NCBI RefSeq assembly: GCF_900095695.1
Contig: NZ_FMIQ01000070.1
Span: 1-64,000, forward strand
Origin: Hafnia alvei
GTDB taxonomy: Bacteria > Pseudomonadota > Gammaproteobacteria > Enterobacterales > Enterobacteriaceae
Length of the DNA: 64,000 bases
Direction: 5' to 3'
Part shown: positions 38,688 through 49,635 of the stretch, piece after piece
Layout: every line of letters starts with the position of its first letter
Numbering within the stretch: the first letter of the stretch is position 1
Program-made: the position numbers and the translations under genes
Notes under the pieces: generated by a model
Told to the model about the DNA's origin: nothing
What the model saw: only the letters and a program-made list of their open reading frames with translations
Databases searched by the model: none

Positions 38688-39464
38688 ATGGATGTGGACT
38701 CTCATAAGCAGAGGGAAATAACCCGGCTCTGTATACAATGTGCCCTTTTTTTGTTGCAGCACGGCGCAGAAAGCATGCTGGTCGAACAGCTTTCATCTCG
38801 GTTAGGCATTGCACTTGGCGCTGAAAGCGTTGAAAGCTCAATCTCGGCAAACGCAGTGGTGTTGACGACGATCATTGATGGTCACTGCATGACATCAACG
38901 CGCAAAAATGTGGATCGCGGGATCAATATGCACGTTGTGACCGAGGTTCAACATATTGTGATTATGGCTGAGCACCATTTGTTGGATATCAAAGATGTGC
39001 ACCGGCGTTTTGAGCATATCAAGCCGTTACGCTATCCGCGCTGGTTACTGGTTTTGATGGTTGGACTTTCCTGTGGGTGTTTCTGCAAACTCAACGGTGG
39101 CGGTTGGGATGGTTCTTTGGTGGCATTTATTGCCAGCGCCGTGGCGATGTATGTGCGGCAGGTACTGACCCAGCGCCAAATGCATCCGCAGATTAACTTC
39201 TGTATCACTGCTTTTGTTGCCACCACGGTATCGGGTTTACTCATCCAATATGACCCATTTAAAGAAACCTCCACCATCGCTATGGCGGCGAGTGTTTTGC
39301 TACTGGTGCCCGGTTTCCCTTTGATTAATGCCGTGGCGGATATGTTCAAAGGGCATGTGAATACCGGCTTGGCTCGCTGGGCAATGGCGTCGTTATTGAC
39401 GCTGGCGACCTGTATTGGCGTGGTGATGGCGATGTCGCTGTGGGGGCTCAGAGGATGGATATAA
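38688..39464 (+). CDS. yjjP: YjjP, subunit of a ThrE-type dicarboxylate exporter
   Basis: The 258-residue protein (256 in E. coli) belongs to the ThrE/DUF1212 family: a soluble N-terminal part (about 1-110, with [18 protein letters not shown]) followed by about five membrane segments with [14 protein letters not shown] near residue 205. In E. coli, YjjP and YjjB together export succinate; ThrE of Corynebacterium, where both halves are fused, exports threonine. yjjB overlaps it by 10 bases. In E. coli the pair lies near dnaTC, far from folA, so its place here is a relocation. Confidence 0.92.
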   Translation: MDVDSHKQREITRLCIQCALFLLQHGAESMLVEQLSSRLGIALGAESVESSISANAVVLTTIIDGHCMTSTRKNVDRGINMHVVTEVQHIVIMAEHHLLDIKDVHRRFEHIKPLRYPRWLLVLMVGLSCGCFCKLNGGGWDGSLVAFIASAVAMYVRQVLTQRQMHPQINFCITAFVATTVSGLLIQYDPFKETSTIAMAASVLLLVPGFPLINAVADMFKGHVNTGLARWAMASLLTLATCIGVVMAMSLWGLRGWI

Positions 39465-39928
39465 TCGATTTATTGTTGGCATTGTTGCAGGACATGGTTT
39501 TAGCCGCAGTGCCTGCCGTAGGTTTTGCGCTGGTATTTAATGTTCCCGTCCGTGCGCTACGCTACTGTGCATTGCTGGGGGCTATTGGTCACGGTTCACG
39601 CATGTTGATGATGCACTTTGGGATAAACATCGAGTGGGCAACGCTAGGCGCCGCGATATTGATTGGAGTGCTGGGGATTCAGTGGTCACGTAGGCTGCTT
39701 GCTCATCCTAAGGTGTTTACCGTCGCCGCCGTGATCCCTATGTTCCCTGGGATCTATGCCTACACGGCGATGATTTCCGTGGTGAAAATTTCGCACCTTG
39801 GCTTTAGCGATGCGCTGTTTGAAACCATGGTAACCAATTTCCTAAAAGCGTCGTTTATTGTGGGGGCGCTTTCCATCGGCCTATCTCTTCCGGGACTGTG
39901 GTTATATCGCAAACGTCCAAGCGTCTAG
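39455..39928 (+). CDS. yjjB: YjjB, partner subunit of the YjjPB exporter
   Basis: The 157 residues (157 in E. coli) form about four or five membrane segments of the DUF3815/ThrE_2 family, with [20 protein letters not shown] near residues 98-117. ATG 39455 is preferred over a GTG at 39440 because CAGAGG precedes it and the length then equals E. coli. It overlaps yjjP by 10 bases, so the two subunits are made together. Confidence 0.92.
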   Translation: MDIIDLLLALLQDMVLAAVPAVGFALVFNVPVRALRYCALLGAIGHGSRMLMMHFGINIEWATLGAAILIGVLGIQWSRRLLAHPKVFTVAAVIPMFPGIYAYTAMISVVKISHLGFSDALFETMVTNFLKASFIVGALSIGLSLPGLWLYRKRPSV

Positions 39929-40020
39929 TTTGTGTGAGTCTAAGAGGCGAAAAATCGAAGTAGAAATGCTGTTTTATCTGAGAGTTAGTTTAAGTGGGTG
40001 TAAATGACTCTATCTGGCTA

Positions 40021-40049
40021 TCGACACCCGTTAACCCTTTACTTATAGT
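40021..40049 (+). promoter_or_regulatory. folA promoter
   Basis: TCGACA (40021-40026) and TATAGT (40044-40049) are each one mismatch from consensus and 17 bases apart. Transcription would start near 40056, 29 bases before ATG 40085. Confidence 0.75.
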
Positions 40050-40084
40050 GTGCGCAATTTTTCTACTTGATAGGATCGACCAAC

Positions 40085-40567
40085 ATGTATATCAGCCTAA
40101 TTGCTGCGCTTGCAGCAGATCGTGTTATTGGTATGGAAAACGCGATGCCGTGGCATTTACCGGCCGATCTCGCGTGGTTTAAGCGTAATACTTTAGATAA
40201 GCCCGTTATTATGGGACGCAAGACGTTTGAATCTATTGGCCGACCTCTGCCTGGGCGTCACAATATCGTACTAAGCAGCCAGCCGGGCAATGATGACCGC
40301 GTGACATGGGTTGCTTCACCCGAGGCTGCAATTGCCGCTGCGGGCGATGTTGAAGAGGTAATGGTTATCGGTGGTGGCAGTATTTATTCCCAGTTCCTGC
40401 CGCTGGCTCAACGGATGTATTTAACGCACGTTGAGGCTGAAGTGGGCGGAGATACCTACTTCCCAGACTATGAACCTGATGAGTGGGAAACCTCATTTAG
40501 CGAATTTCATGATGCCGACAGCGCAAACTCTCACGGCTATTGCTTTGAGATCTTGCATAAGCGCTAA
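40085..40567 (+). CDS. folA: Dihydrofolate reductase
   Basis: DHFR reduces dihydrofolate with NADPH and is the target of trimethoprim. The 160 residues (159 in E. coli) show [20 protein letters not shown], the catalytic Asp28 (E. coli Asp27) in [25 protein letters not shown] and [13 protein letters not shown] 40085 gives the usual beginning and has AGGA upstream; an in-frame ATG 18 bases earlier lies in the leader and has no ribosome site. It is a single-gene unit with its own promoter and terminator. Compared with E. coli a Tyr is added after Met1. Confidence 0.97.
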   Translation: MYISLIAALAADRVIGMENAMPWHLPADLAWFKRNTLDKPVIMGRKTFESIGRPLPGRHNIVLSSQPGNDDRVTWVASPEAAIAAAGDVEEVMVIGGGSIYSQFLPLAQRMYLTHVEAEVGGDTYFPDYEPDEWETSFSEFHDADSANSHGYCFEILHKR

Positions 40568-40581
40568 GTAACCGCATGATA

Positions 40582-40613
40582 AAAAAAGCCCGCATATGAT
40601 TGCGGGCTTTTTT
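40582..40613. terminator. Bidirectional terminator between folA and apaH
   Basis: AAAAAAGCCCGCA (40582-40594) pairs with TGCGGGCTTTTTT (40601-40613). It serves folA (+) and the apaH end of the lptD operon (-). Confidence 0.93.
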
Positions 40614-40636
40614 GTTTTGAAATCATTGCACGCTAA

Positions 40637-41476
40637 TTATGCCGACTCTTCTATCGATTTAATACGCAGAGAGGGCTGAGTGAAATACTGTTTGTCTTCC
40701 CAGCGAAGCATGGTTAACTCACCTCCCCAACAGCATCCAGTATCCATCGCATAGACCTGCGGCGGAGTGCCTTTTCCTTCCAGTGATGCCCAATGTCCAA
40801 AGGCGATTGAGTAACCTTCATCCAATACTTTGCTAGGCAAATTAAACCATGGCTTTAGCGGTGAGGGCGCTTCGCCCGGCGCATCTTTGCAGATCATATC
40901 CAGCTCGCCACCCGGAAAACAGTAACGCATACGCGTTAAGGCGTTGGTTGAAAAACGCAGACGTTGTAATCCGGTGAGGCCATCAATCCAGCTGTTTGGC
41001 ATATCGCCATACATAGCGTTTAAAAACAGCGGATAGCTGTCGCTGCTTAGCACGGCTTCAACTTCTCGCGCACAAAGCTGCGCGGTCTCTATGTCCCACT
41101 GAGGGCTGATACCCGCGTGCGCCATCACCAGCTTTAGCTCGTTATCAACCTGAAGTATGGGCTGGCGCCGTAGCCAATTAATCAGACTATCGGCATCAGG
41201 TGCGTCGAGCAGCGGGGTAATCTTATCTTTCGGCTTGTTGCGACTAATGCCTGCATACACGGCGAGAAGATGCAGATCGTGATTCCCTAGCACCATCCGA
41301 ACGCTATCGCCCAGCGACTGTACATAGCGGAGAACTTCCACCGAGTCTGGGCCACGAGCCACCAAATCTCCGGTTAGCCACAGCGTGTCTTTAGCCGGAT
41401 CAAAATCAACCTGCGCCAATAAAGAACGAAGCTCTTCATAGCAACCGTGGACATCGCCAATCAATAATGTAGACAT
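40637..41476 (-). CDS. apaH: Diadenosine tetraphosphatase ApaH
   Basis: ApaH splits Ap4A symmetrically into two ADP and can remove Np4 caps from RNA. The 279 residues (280 in E. coli) have the metallophosphoesterase motifs [20 protein letters not shown] and GNHDLHLL in the first 75 residues, and HAGISPQWD near 125. It is the last gene of the lptD-surA-pdxA-rsmA-apaG-apaH run, 17 bases after apaG. Confidence 0.97.
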   Translation of the reverse strand: MSTLLIGDVHGCYEELRSLLAQVDFDPAKDTLWLTGDLVARGPDSVEVLRYVQSLGDSVRMVLGNHDLHLLAVYAGISRNKPKDKITPLLDAPDADSLINWLRRQPILQVDNELKLVMAHAGISPQWDIETAQLCAREVEAVLSSDSYPLFLNAMYGDMPNSWIDGLTGLQRLRFSTNALTRMRYCFPGGELDMICKDAPGEAPSPLKPWFNLPSKVLDEGYSIAFGHWASLEGKGTPPQVYAMDTGCCWGGELTMLRWEDKQYFTQPSLRIKSIEESA

Positions 41477-41493
41477 AGATGAGTCAGTTTTGC

Positions 41494-41871
41494 TCAGTTA
41501 ATGAGTGTCGGGATAGCTAAACGAAATACGGGTATGGCGATACGAAATTCCTGACCGGCATGATCGATCATTTCATAATGTCCTTCCATGGTGCCGCAAG
41601 GCGTTTCAATAATGGCTCCACTGGTATATTGGAACTCATTATTGGGCAGAATGAGCGGCTGTTCGCCAATCACGCCTTCGCCCTGAACTTCAGTCTGACG
41701 CCCGTTACCGTTGGTAATCAGCCAGTAACGTCGTAGGAGCTGCACATTGAATCGTCCAAGATTCCTAATAGTGATGGTATACGCGAAAACAAAACGCTCT
41801 TCATCGGGAAGAGATTGGGTTTCTGCATAGGCACTTTGTACCTGAATACACACACGAGGTGAATCAATCAT
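41494..41871 (-). CDS. apaG: ApaG protein
   Basis: ApaG (CorD) is a 125-residue beta-sandwich protein of the DUF525 family, linked in E. coli and Salmonella to cobalt and magnesium tolerance, without a known enzymatic reaction. The family pattern [20 protein letters not shown] (about 28-47) with [10 protein letters not shown] and the glycine-rich GEGVIGEQP turn is clear. Length equals E. coli. It lies between rsmA and apaH in the usual order. Confidence 0.96.
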   Translation of the reverse strand: MIDSPRVCIQVQSAYAETQSLPDEERFVFAYTITIRNLGRFNVQLLRRYWLITNGNGRQTEVQGEGVIGEQPLILPNNEFQYTSGAIIETPCGTMEGHYEMIDHAGQEFRIAIPVFRLAIPTLIN

Positions 41872-41947
41872 GATGTACGGCTCCCGTTATGACGTTGTCA
41901 GCGAGACTTATACCCTAACTGATAAACAGAGAGGGTATATTGCACAA

Positions 41948-42760
41948 CTATTCTGCTGATTTCTCACACAGCCAGTTGGCAAGTTTGCAATAGTTCTCGA
42001 CAGAGATGCTCTCTGCACGCAGGGCAGGATCGATACCCAACTCGGTCAATTGTTCTGGCGTGAACAGATGGCCCAAGCTATTGCGCACGGTTTTGCGGCG
42101 CTGATTAAAAGCTTCTGTGGTGATACGGCTAAGTACGCGGATGTCTTTGACCGGATGCGGAATCGTCGCATGAGGGATCAAACGAACCACGGCTGAGTCC
42201 ACTTTTGGTGCTGGACGAAACGCCGTTGGCGGAACTTCCAGTACAGGAATAACCTGACAGTAGTATTGCGCCATAACGGTCAAACGACCATAGGCTTTAC
42301 TGTTCGGTCCTGCAACCAAACGGTTCACCACTTCTTTTTGCAACATGAAATGCATGTCGCTGATAGCTCCAGTATAGGTGAACAGATGGAACATCAACGG
42401 CGTTGAAATGTTGTATGGCAGATTACCAAATACGCGTATCGGTTGACCCAGTTCACGTGACAGCTCGCCAAAATCAACGGTCATCGCATCTTGCTGACGA
42501 ATGTTAAGCTTGCTGCTGATAAACGGATGGGTTGCTAGTCGCGCGGCTAAATCACGGTCGAGTTCGATAACCGTCATCTTGTCCATGCGGTCGGCAACAG
42601 GCTCGGTTAAAGCACCCAAACCGGGGCCGATTTCAACCACGGCTTGGCCTGGCATTGGATGGATAGCGGACACAATGCTGTCGATCACATATTGATCGGT
42701 CAGGAAGTTTTGTCCAAAACGTTTACGAGCCAGATGGCCTTGGTGAACTCTGTTATTCAT
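41948..42760 (-). CDS. rsmA: 16S rRNA dimethyladenosine transferase RsmA (KsgA)
   Basis: RsmA dimethylates A1518 and A1519 of 16S rRNA late in 30S assembly; its loss gives kasugamycin resistance. The 270 residues (273 in E. coli) show the SAM motif [14 protein letters not shown] (about 41-54), the catalytic NLPYN (about 114-118) and the C-terminal helical domain with RRKTVRNSL. The start overlaps the end of pdxA by eight bases. Identification is secure. Confidence 0.97.
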   Translation of the reverse strand: MNNRVHQGHLARKRFGQNFLTDQYVIDSIVSAIHPMPGQAVVEIGPGLGALTEPVADRMDKMTVIELDRDLAARLATHPFISSKLNIRQQDAMTVDFGELSRELGQPIRVFGNLPYNISTPLMFHLFTYTGAISDMHFMLQKEVVNRLVAGPNSKAYGRLTVMAQYYCQVIPVLEVPPTAFRPAPKVDSAVVRLIPHATIPHPVKDIRVLSRITTEAFNQRRKTVRNSLGHLFTPEQLTELGIDPALRAESISVENYCKLANWLCEKSAE

Positions 42761-43760
42761 TACTGTTATTTATCATTTTAATAGCGAGATTTAATGCTGT
42801 TCTGAAACTACCCACATCAGCGATGCCAGTAGCAGCCAGATCCAGCGCGGTGCCGTGATCGACGGAGGTGCGAATGAACGGCAGCCCCAACGTAATATTC
42901 ACAGCGCGGCCGAAGCCTTGGTATTTTAGCACCGGTAGGCCTTGATCGTGATACATCGCCAAAACGGCATCGGCGTGTTCCAGATACTTAGGCTGGAATA
43001 GCGTATCAGCGGGCAGGGGCCCAATCAGGTGAATACCCTTTTGACGCAGTGACTCAAGCGTCGGAATGATCACATCAATTTCTTCACGTCCCATATGACC
43101 GCCCTCACCCGCGTGGGGATTAAGGCCACAGACGTAAATTTGCGGTTCATTAATACCAAATTTGGTACGTAAATCATGATGAAGGATCGTGATAACTTCA
43201 GTCAGCGTTTGTGGCGTAATCGCCGCCGGCACATCAAGTAGTGGAAGATGGGTAGTGGCTAATGCAACACGCAACTCTTCCGTCGCCAACATCATCACCA
43301 CACGATTGCGATGGCTACGTTCAGCGAAGAACTCTGTATGGCCAGTGAAAGGCACGCCCGCGTCGTTAATAATGCCTTTGTGAACCGGACCGGTAATGAG
43401 CGCCGCGAATTCGCTGCTCAGGCAGCCATCACACGCTCGCGCCAGCGTTTCAACCACGTAGGCACCATTATTGGCATCAAGCTGCCCTGGCAACGTTTTA
43501 CCGTGCAGCGTGATTGGCAGAATAGTGAGCGTTTTTTCTGCCTGTGCCTGCGCGGGGGCATCAGGCTGATATTCTCGCAGCGTAAGCGGCAGTTGCAATA
43601 ACGCGGCACGTTCAAGCAACAAAGCCGGATCGGCGCACACTACCAGCTCAGCAGGCCAAGCCTGTTGAGCAAGAGCGATAACCAAATCCGGCCCCACCCC
43701 GGCAGGTTCACCGGGGGTTATAACGACACGAAACGTGTCATCTGTATGATTACTGGGCAT
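42753..43760 (-). CDS. pdxA: 4-hydroxythreonine-4-phosphate dehydrogenase PdxA
   Basis: PdxA oxidises 4-phosphohydroxy-threonine with NAD in vitamin B6 synthesis. Metal-binding His residues are seen in [20 protein letters not shown] and [16 protein letters not shown] use ATG 43760 (335 residues; E. coli 329) because it lies closest to the conserved [10 protein letters not shown] start; ATG 43769 and TTG 43772 are in frame and cannot be excluded, as no ribosome site is strong. In all cases the start overlaps the end of surA, so translation is coupled. Confidence 0.95.
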   Translation of the reverse strand: MPSNHTDDTFRVVITPGEPAGVGPDLVIALAQQAWPAELVVCADPALLLERAALLQLPLTLREYQPDAPAQAQAEKTLTILPITLHGKTLPGQLDANNGAYVVETLARACDGCLSSEFAALITGPVHKGIINDAGVPFTGHTEFFAERSHRNRVVMMLATEELRVALATTHLPLLDVPAAITPQTLTEVITILHHDLRTKFGINEPQIYVCGLNPHAGEGGHMGREEIDVIIPTLESLRQKGIHLIGPLPADTLFQPKYLEHADAVLAMYHDQGLPVLKYQGFGRAVNITLGLPFIRTSVDHGTALDLAATGIADVGSFRTALNLAIKMINNSNE

Positions 43761-45048
43761 TGCTACCATCAATAATTTTTACATAAGCGCTGGCACGCTC
43801 TTCCTGCATCCAAGTCTGTGCTTCTTCCGCAAACTTGCGGTTGAACAGCATGCGATATGCGCGATCTTTCTGTGCATCATCGGTGCGGTCAACTTGGCGT
43901 GTATCCATCAGTTGAATCAAATGCCAGCCAAATGAAGAGTGAACCGGAGCGCTTAGCTCGCCTTTTTGCAGCTTCATTAACGCATCGCGGAAAGCAGGAT
44001 CGTACATGGTTGGAACTGCCCAACCGAGGTCACCACCTTTCAGCGCGGAACCTGGATCCTGAGAGATAGCGCGAGCAGCTTCATCAAAGGTGATCTGCTT
44101 GCTCTTAATTTGCTGGGCAATGTCCTGCAGTTTGGCTCGAGCCTGATCGTCGGTCATTACCGGAGAAGGGCGCAGCAAAATATGGCGAGCGTGTACTTCG
44201 GTTACAGACACATTAGCCTGACCGCCACGAACGTCATTCACTTTTAGAATATGGAACCCAACGCCAGAGCGGATTGGACCAATGATGTCACCTTTTTTAG
44301 CCGTTTGCAGTGCAGCCGCAAACAGTGAAGGCAGTTCTTGAATTTTTCCCCAGCCCATTTGGCCGCCTTTCAGCGCCTGAGAGTCTGCGGAATAACTGAC
44401 TGCCATCTTGCCAAAATCAGCACCTTTGTTCAGTTGATCAGTCAACTGACGAGCCTGTTGTTCTGCGTCGTCCACCTGCTGCTGCGATGGGTTTTCCGGC
44501 AGAGCAATCAGGATGTGGCTGAGATTAAGCTCGGTATCAGCACCGTTCTGCGATCCAACCTGTTTAGCTAACGCTTCAACTTCTTGCGGAAGGATAGTCA
44601 CGCGGCGGCGAACTTCATTGTTACGAACTTCAGAAATAAGCATCTCTTTGCGGATCTGCTCACGATAGGTTTTATAGTTAATCCCATCGGCGGCCAAACG
44701 GCTGCGCATCTGATCCATCGACATGTTGTTTTGCTGGGCAATGTTACCAATTGCACGATCGACGTCAGCATCGGTCATATTGATGCCCATCTTTTTCGCC
44801 ATCTGCAACTGGATGTTATCCATGATCAGACGCTCAAGGATCTGGTGACGTAGCGTGGCATCATCAGGCAGTTGCTGACCGGCTTCACGCGCGTTCAGTT
44901 TTACGGATTGCATCAGACCATCGACGTCACTTTCCAGCACCACACCGTTATCAACCACAGCGGCTACTTTATCAACGACTTGAGGGGCTGCAAACGCAGT
45001 GTTGGCACAGAATGCTACACCGAGTATCAGCGTTCTCCAGTTCTTCAT
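43750..45048 (-). CDS. surA: Periplasmic chaperone and peptidyl-prolyl isomerase SurA
   Basis: SurA escorts outer membrane proteins through the periplasm to the BAM complex. The 432 residues (428 in E. coli) have a signal peptide ending ANTAFA before [12 protein letters not shown], an N-terminal chaperone domain (about 21-170), and two parvulin domains (about 172-275 and 283-385; [14 protein letters not shown] and [13 protein letters not shown] mark their starts), then a C-terminal helix. The start ATG 45048 (MKNWRTL) is chosen because it begins the signal peptide; upstream in-frame ATG codons are not family-like. Confidence 0.97.
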   Translation of the reverse strand: MKNWRTLILGVAFCANTAFAAPQVVDKVAAVVDNGVVLESDVDGLMQSVKLNAREAGQQLPDDATLRHQILERLIMDNIQLQMAKKMGINMTDADVDRAIGNIAQQNNMSMDQMRSRLAADGINYKTYREQIRKEMLISEVRNNEVRRRVTILPQEVEALAKQVGSQNGADTELNLSHILIALPENPSQQQVDDAEQQARQLTDQLNKGADFGKMAVSYSADSQALKGGQMGWGKIQELPSLFAAALQTAKKGDIIGPIRSGVGFHILKVNDVRGGQANVSVTEVHARHILLRPSPVMTDDQARAKLQDIAQQIKSKQITFDEAARAISQDPGSALKGGDLGWAVPTMYDPAFRDALMKLQKGELSAPVHSSFGWHLIQLMDTRQVDRTDDAQKDRAYRMLFNRKFAEEAQTWMQEERASAYVKIIDGSNAQ

Positions 45049-45156
45049 ACCTTTTCCATTTATCCAATCCGCATCGCTGCGGGTTAATGTCAAAACTCTG
45101 CTTTTACTAATCGAGCTACAACTAGGTAGTGATTAGACCACAAAAATCGCAAAATG

Positions 45157-47523
45157 TTAGAAAGCACGCTGGTAAGGCAAGATACCTTTTTGCAGCATGT
45201 CTGCCGTACCCAAGCTGTAATTCGTGCCCAAACCACGCAGTGCGAAGGTGAACGAGAACTTGTTGTCGTACTTACTGTTTGGCTGCGAGGAGGTGGAATC
45301 CCATGAGGTAATTTTACGCTCGTAGTTTACACCAACAGACCAGCAACAGGTGTTGTATTGAAGGCCGACCAGTGAATCCGCGGTTTGATTCGCATTGGTG
45401 TCGTAGTAATACGCCGCCACTAACGCCCAGCGATCTGCGACAGGAATACTCCCCGTTGCGCCCACTTGGCTAATCCCTTGGTTATACAGATCGTTATTGG
45501 CATATTGCGGGATCATCGCCGTAACATACTCAGGGCTGGCGTAGCGATAGCTGAACTGGACCATTGTCTCAGCATCTTTACGATACTCCATGACCGCATC
45601 GCCTAGCGCTACGTTGTTTAGGCGGGTGTCATACTGCAAGCCACCACGGATGCCCCAGTGATCGGTAATTTTCCAGTAAGAATCACCAGCCCAAACGAGG
45701 CTGCCGGTGTCTTTGTCTTTATCGGTAGATAGGGTTTCATCACCGGTACGTGAGCGTTCGAAGTAGTAGATTTGTCCCAAGGATGCGTTAAAACGTTCGA
45801 CCAGCGCATCATCATAGACACGCGTGGTTAAACCGGTCGACATCTGGTTGGCTGAGGCAATACGGTCCAAACCACTGTAGATACGGTCACGGAACAGGCC
45901 GGTATAGTCCATCTGCAGCAGCGTTGAGTCATAAACGCCGATTTCGCTTTGATCGCGATACGGGATATACAGGTACTGAGCACGAGGCTCCAGCGTTTGG
46001 GTATAGCCTTCTGCCCAATCCATGTCGCGATCGAAAGTGACTTTTCCGTCAACTTTCAACTCTGGCATAACGCGATTTACCGAATCTTTAAGATCGCTAA
46101 AGTTGCTATTGTTATCTGGCAGCGTCTGTTGGTAGTGAGTTGCCAATAGCTTGGTTTCGGTATTCACACTGGCCCAGCCGTTTGACCAAGGAAGGTCAAG
46201 GGTTGGTTCGAAGTGATAACGATCGGCTTCAGGCTGATTATCGCTTTCGTTAGTGAATTTAACTGCTTGGCCATATAAATGCAGGTCAAACGGTCCGATA
46301 TCGTTTTTATAGTAGTTCAAATCTAACTGTGGTTCGGCACGGTAAGAGTTTGAGTTACCGGCATCAGCAAACACTTGGAACTGCGTGGTGGATAGCTTCG
46401 CATTCCAGTTTTGCTCAGCATAGCCCACGCTGAATTTCTGCGTTGCGTAGCCATCTGTGCTGGAACCGTGGGTCGAATCCAGATCGTTAAAGTAGTAAGG
46501 ATCGCTTACTTTGGTGTAGTCGACGTTGAATCGCCACACCTTGTCCATCACGCCGCTGTGCTGCCAGTAGAACAACCAGCGTTTTTTATCTTTTTCCGCG
46601 TCAGAGATATTGTTTTTATCCAGACGGTCATCGGCGTACTGTTTGTCTTTGTTTAACCAGTCCAGCTCCATCAAGCCGGTACCCGCCACGGTTAGATAGC
46701 GGAACTCGTTCTGCAGTTGCAGACCGCGGTTTTCCATGTAGTGTGGGGTAATGGTGGCATCGACCTGAGGGGCGATGTTCCAATACCATGGCAGGCTAAA
46801 CTCAACGCCGTCGTTGCTGGAGTATTTAAAATCGGGTAGCAAGAAGCCGGAGCGACGTTTGTCACCGATTGGGAGCTGCAGATAAGGGCTGTAGAAAACC
46901 GGAACGGGGCCTATTTTAAAGCGCGCGTTCCAAATTTCCGCCACTTCTTCCTGCCGATCCTGAATGATTTCAGAACCTGCAACGCTCCAGCTATTATCGC
47001 CAGGCAAACAGGACGTAAAGGTCCCGTTTTCTAAAATGGTGTAGCGGTTCTCGGCGCGGGTTTTCATTAAATCCGCCGTGCCTCGACCTTGGCGACCGAC
47101 GAACTGATAATCACCCTGCCACACGTTAGTGTCTTTGTTATTCAGATTTGACCACGCGTTCGGGCCTTTCAGTTTGACCTGATTATCTGAATAGTTAACG
47201 TTGCCGGTTGCAGTGACCGTGCGCAGCGGATCGGGTTTATCTTTAAGAAACTTCTGATCGAGCTGAACCTGATCGGCTGTCAGCGTGCTATTACCCTGCT
47301 CAATGTTCACGTTTCCGCTGAACACCGCATTATCTGGATAATTTGCATCGCTTTTATCGGCTTGAATATGCACCGGTAAATCATTTGGATTGCCGGATAC
47401 CAGTGGTTTGTTATACATAGGCACGCCGAGCAAGCATTGCTCAGCAAGATCGGCCAGAGCGTTCTGGCTATATAGTGCCGACCAAACCAAGGTGGCAACC
47501 AGTGTTGGAATACTTTTTTTCAT
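45157..47523 (-). CDS. lptD: LPS assembly outer membrane protein LptD
   Basis: LptD forms, with lipoprotein LptE, the outer membrane translocon that places LPS in the outer leaflet. The 788 residues (784 in E. coli) have a signal peptide ending ALA near residue 24, a periplasmic jellyroll (about 25-200) and a 26-strand barrel ending in Phe. The four Cys needed for the LptD disulfides are present: [17 protein letters not shown] and the adjacent pair in [12 protein letters not shown] 47523 (MKKSIPTL) is the signal peptide start. surA follows after a 108-base gap. Confidence 0.97.
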   Translation of the reverse strand: MKKSIPTLVATLVWSALYSQNALADLAEQCLLGVPMYNKPLVSGNPNDLPVHIQADKSDANYPDNAVFSGNVNIEQGNSTLTADQVQLDQKFLKDKPDPLRTVTATGNVNYSDNQVKLKGPNAWSNLNNKDTNVWQGDYQFVGRQGRGTADLMKTRAENRYTILENGTFTSCLPGDNSWSVAGSEIIQDRQEEVAEIWNARFKIGPVPVFYSPYLQLPIGDKRRSGFLLPDFKYSSNDGVEFSLPWYWNIAPQVDATITPHYMENRGLQLQNEFRYLTVAGTGLMELDWLNKDKQYADDRLDKNNISDAEKDKKRWLFYWQHSGVMDKVWRFNVDYTKVSDPYYFNDLDSTHGSSTDGYATQKFSVGYAEQNWNAKLSTTQFQVFADAGNSNSYRAEPQLDLNYYKNDIGPFDLHLYGQAVKFTNESDNQPEADRYHFEPTLDLPWSNGWASVNTETKLLATHYQQTLPDNNSNFSDLKDSVNRVMPELKVDGKVTFDRDMDWAEGYTQTLEPRAQYLYIPYRDQSEIGVYDSTLLQMDYTGLFRDRIYSGLDRIASANQMSTGLTTRVYDDALVERFNASLGQIYYFERSRTGDETLSTDKDKDTGSLVWAGDSYWKITDHWGIRGGLQYDTRLNNVALGDAVMEYRKDAETMVQFSYRYASPEYVTAMIPQYANNDLYNQGISQVGATGSIPVADRWALVAAYYYDTNANQTADSLVGLQYNTCCWSVGVNYERKITSWDSTSSQPNSKYDNKFSFTFALRGLGTNYSLGTADMLQKGILPYQRAF

Positions 47524-47706
47524 ACGCGGTTTCAGAAGTTCCGTCATCAGAGGCGTCGAGCAGCGAACGGTCAGAGACTATATCACCCCTAAGCGTTGCG
47601 CTAGTGTTAAATTGACGCATTCTTGGTTGCTGTCGTTAGGCGTCAGAATAAATGACAGGTATGATAAAGCAAATTATGTCCCTCGGCATGATGAATTGAG
47701 GACGAT

Positions 47707-48543
47707 ATGCAGTATTGGGGTAAATTAATCGGATTAGTTCTTGGTCTAATGTCAGGAACAGGCTTTTGGGGCGTTGTGTTAGGGCTACTTATTGGCCATA
47801 TGATAGACAAGTCGCGTCAGGTGAGAAGTAGTGGCTACTTTTCTAACCAAGCGCAGCGACAGGCTCTATTTTTTAGCACAACGTTTCAGGTGATGGGGCA
47901 TTTAACCAAGTCAAAAGGGCGTGTAACCGAAGCAGATATTCACGTTGCCAGTGCGCTGATGGAAAGAATGCAGCTGCACGGTGCGGCAAGAACGGCGGCG
48001 CAGCAGGCGTTTCGCGAAGGTAAGCAGGCTGATTTCCCCCTGCGTGAAAAGCTGCGAGAATTGCGCAGCATCTGCTTTGGGCGTGTCGATCTCATCCGTA
48101 TGTTCTTGGAGATCCAACTACAGGCCGCATTTGCCGATGGTTCGTTGCATCCGAATGAGCGAGCGGTGCTGTATGTGATCGCCGAAGAGCTTGGCTTCTC
48201 TCGCATTCAGTTTGATCAGTTCCTGAGCATGATGGAGGGTGGGCGCCAGTTTGGCGGTGGCTACCAGCAACAAGGACAGTATCAGCAGCAAGGCGGATAC
48301 GGTGGCGGCTATCAGCGCCAAACGGGGCCAACGTTAGCGGATGCTTGCAAAGTGTTAGGTGTTAAGCCGAACGACGACGCCACGACGATCAAACGAGCGT
48401 ACCGCAAGCTGATGAGCGAGCACCATCCAGATAAACTGGTAGCGAAAGGTTTGCCGCCGGAAATGATGGAAATGGCCAAACAGAAAGCGCAAGAGATTCA
48501 GGCCGCTTACGATTTAATTAAGAAGGAAAAAGGATTCAAGTAA
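47707..48543 (+). CDS. djlA: Membrane-anchored DnaJ-like protein DjlA
   Basis: DjlA is a type III membrane co-chaperone of DnaK, linked in E. coli to the Rcs phosphorelay and capsule synthesis. The 278 residues (271 in E. coli) have a single Gly-rich N-terminal transmembrane segment ([20 protein letters not shown], residues 6-25), a TerB-like central domain (about 55-180), a Gln/Gly/Tyr-rich linker (about 180-205) and a C-terminal J domain with HPD in SEHHPDKL. It diverges from lptD. A terminator follows. Confidence 0.96.
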   Translation: MQYWGKLIGLVLGLMSGTGFWGVVLGLLIGHMIDKSRQVRSSGYFSNQAQRQALFFSTTFQVMGHLTKSKGRVTEADIHVASALMERMQLHGAARTAAQQAFREGKQADFPLREKLRELRSICFGRVDLIRMFLEIQLQAAFADGSLHPNERAVLYVIAEELGFSRIQFDQFLSMMEGGRQFGGGYQQQGQYQQQGGYGGGYQRQTGPTLADACKVLGVKPNDDATTIKRAYRKLMSEHHPDKLVAKGLPPEMMEMAKQKAQEIQAAYDLIKKEKGFK

Positions 48544-48556
48544 TCCTTTAGCCGAT

Positions 48557-48590
48557 AAAAAGCCCGCAATAGATTACTGCGGGCTTTTTT
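48557..48590. terminator. Bidirectional terminator between djlA and the DUF3343 gene
   Basis: AAAAAGCCCGCA (48557-48568) pairs with TGCGGGCTTTTT (48578-48589), with A and T tracts on both sides. Confidence 0.92.
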
Positions 48591-48598
48591 ATGTCGAT

Positions 48599-48847
48599 TT
48601 ACGCGTTCAGCGAGACAGCGTGATACGTCTCATCCTCGCAGCGAAAAATCGCCGATGTTTCACCGTCAACCCACCATTGCGACAGTTCAGGCTCGGGACA
48701 GCATAGCCGAATACTCAATCCGCAGCCGCTGCTCAGCTGGCGTGGAATATCTGCGACTTTAAATTCCACGTTTTGTGCCTGAAGCCGTTTTTTCAAACGT
48801 ACAACCCCTAGCGTGCTGTGGAACAAAAAAAGATATTCATCCTCCAT
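48599..48847 (-). CDS. DUF3343 (putative Se/S carrier-like) small protein
   Basis: The 82-residue protein has the look of the DUF3343 family: LFLFHSTLGVVRLKKRL near the start, then VKVADIPRQLSSGCGLSIRL-type text (here EFKVADIPRQLSSGCGLSIR), a Ser-Gly-Cys-Gly turn, and a Cys-Cys-Pro motif (about 50). Family members often sit near selenium metabolism or 2-hydroxyacyl-CoA dehydratase-like genes and may carry a persulfide or selenide; this is not proven. It overlaps the end of yjiL by 11 bases and is the last gene of the operon. Confidence 0.75.
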   Translation of the reverse strand: MEDEYLFLFHSTLGVVRLKKRLQAQNVEFKVADIPRQLSSGCGLSIRLCCPEPELSQWWVDGETSAIFRCEDETYHAVSLNA

Positions 48848-49625
48848 GCAGGCCTCTCTTTTTCTGCCGTCTACCGAGGAGCGCAGCGCCTAATGCCCCT
48901 GCAAACTGAGCATCAGGATGCGTTTTTACCTCGGTGTCTAGCGCTTCACTAAGATGCAGGCGAAACGCGTCACAATGGCTTACGCCGCCGGTAAATAAGA
49001 TCGTCGGGCGCACGCCGAGTCGGCCAATAAAGTTGGCGCTGCGGCGTGCCATGGCATAAACGATGCCGGATAAAATAGACTCAGGCGCCACACCGGCAGA
49101 ACGCAGGCTGATGACTTCTGACTCGGCGAATACCGTACACATGCTGGAAATTGGATGTGGAGCTACGCCGGTAACCAGTTTATCCAGCAGACTGACCTCA
49201 GTCCCAAGCGTGCGGGATATCACTTCGAGAAAGCGCCCGGTCCCCGCGGCACACTTATCGTTCATCAGAAAGTCAGTGAGGCTTCCATCCGTATCCAGAT
49301 GGATAACTTTGCTGTCTTGCCCGCCAATGTCGATAACCGTATGAGCGTTAGGACACAAAAAACGCGCACCTACGCCATGGCAGGTAATCTCTGTCACCTG
49401 CTTATCGGCGTAGTCCACCAAGGCACGTCCGTAGCCGGTGAGCGTGAGCATGGGTCGTTCACTTAGATCTGCACTCAGCTGTAACCACGCCTCATCAATC
49501 GTGTCCTGCGGGCGAAACGACGTGGGCCCGAGAAAACGGCGCAGGATCTCACCGCCGTTAGCGTGGCTCATTAAGATCCCTTTGGTGGCCGTAGAGCCAG
49601 AATCTATGCCAATACTTAAACTCAC
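48837..49625 (-). CDS. yjiL: YjiL, BadF/HgdC-type ATPase (activase)
   Basis: The 262-residue protein is an ASKHA-fold ATPase like the activators of 2-hydroxyacyl-CoA dehydratases. ATP-binding motifs are IGIDSGSTATKG (5-16), VIDIGGQDSKVI (97-108) and FTGGVSHCDAF. Cys125 in NDKCAAGTGRF and Cys163 in SMCTVFAESEV are the conserved ligands for the [4Fe-4S] cluster that bridges the dimer in this family. It would pass electrons to YjiM while hydrolysing ATP. E. coli has yjiM-yjiL in the same order elsewhere on its chromosome. The physiological reaction is unknown. Confidence 0.88.
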   Translation of the reverse strand: MSLSIGIDSGSTATKGILMSHANGGEILRRFLGPTSFRPQDTIDEAWLQLSADLSERPMLTLTGYGRALVDYADKQVTEITCHGVGARFLCPNAHTVIDIGGQDSKVIHLDTDGSLTDFLMNDKCAAGTGRFLEVISRTLGTEVSLLDKLVTGVAPHPISSMCTVFAESEVISLRSAGVAPESILSGIVYAMARRSANFIGRLGVRPTILFTGGVSHCDAFRLHLSEALDTEVKTHPDAQFAGALGAALLGRRQKKRGLHGG

Positions 49626-49635
49626 GCGCTGCTCC

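Noticed and set aside
47530-47545. GGAACTT on the minus strand before lptD as a sigma-E -35 box
   Set aside because: It is too close to the lptD start codon and no TCTAA-type -10 box follows at the right distance.
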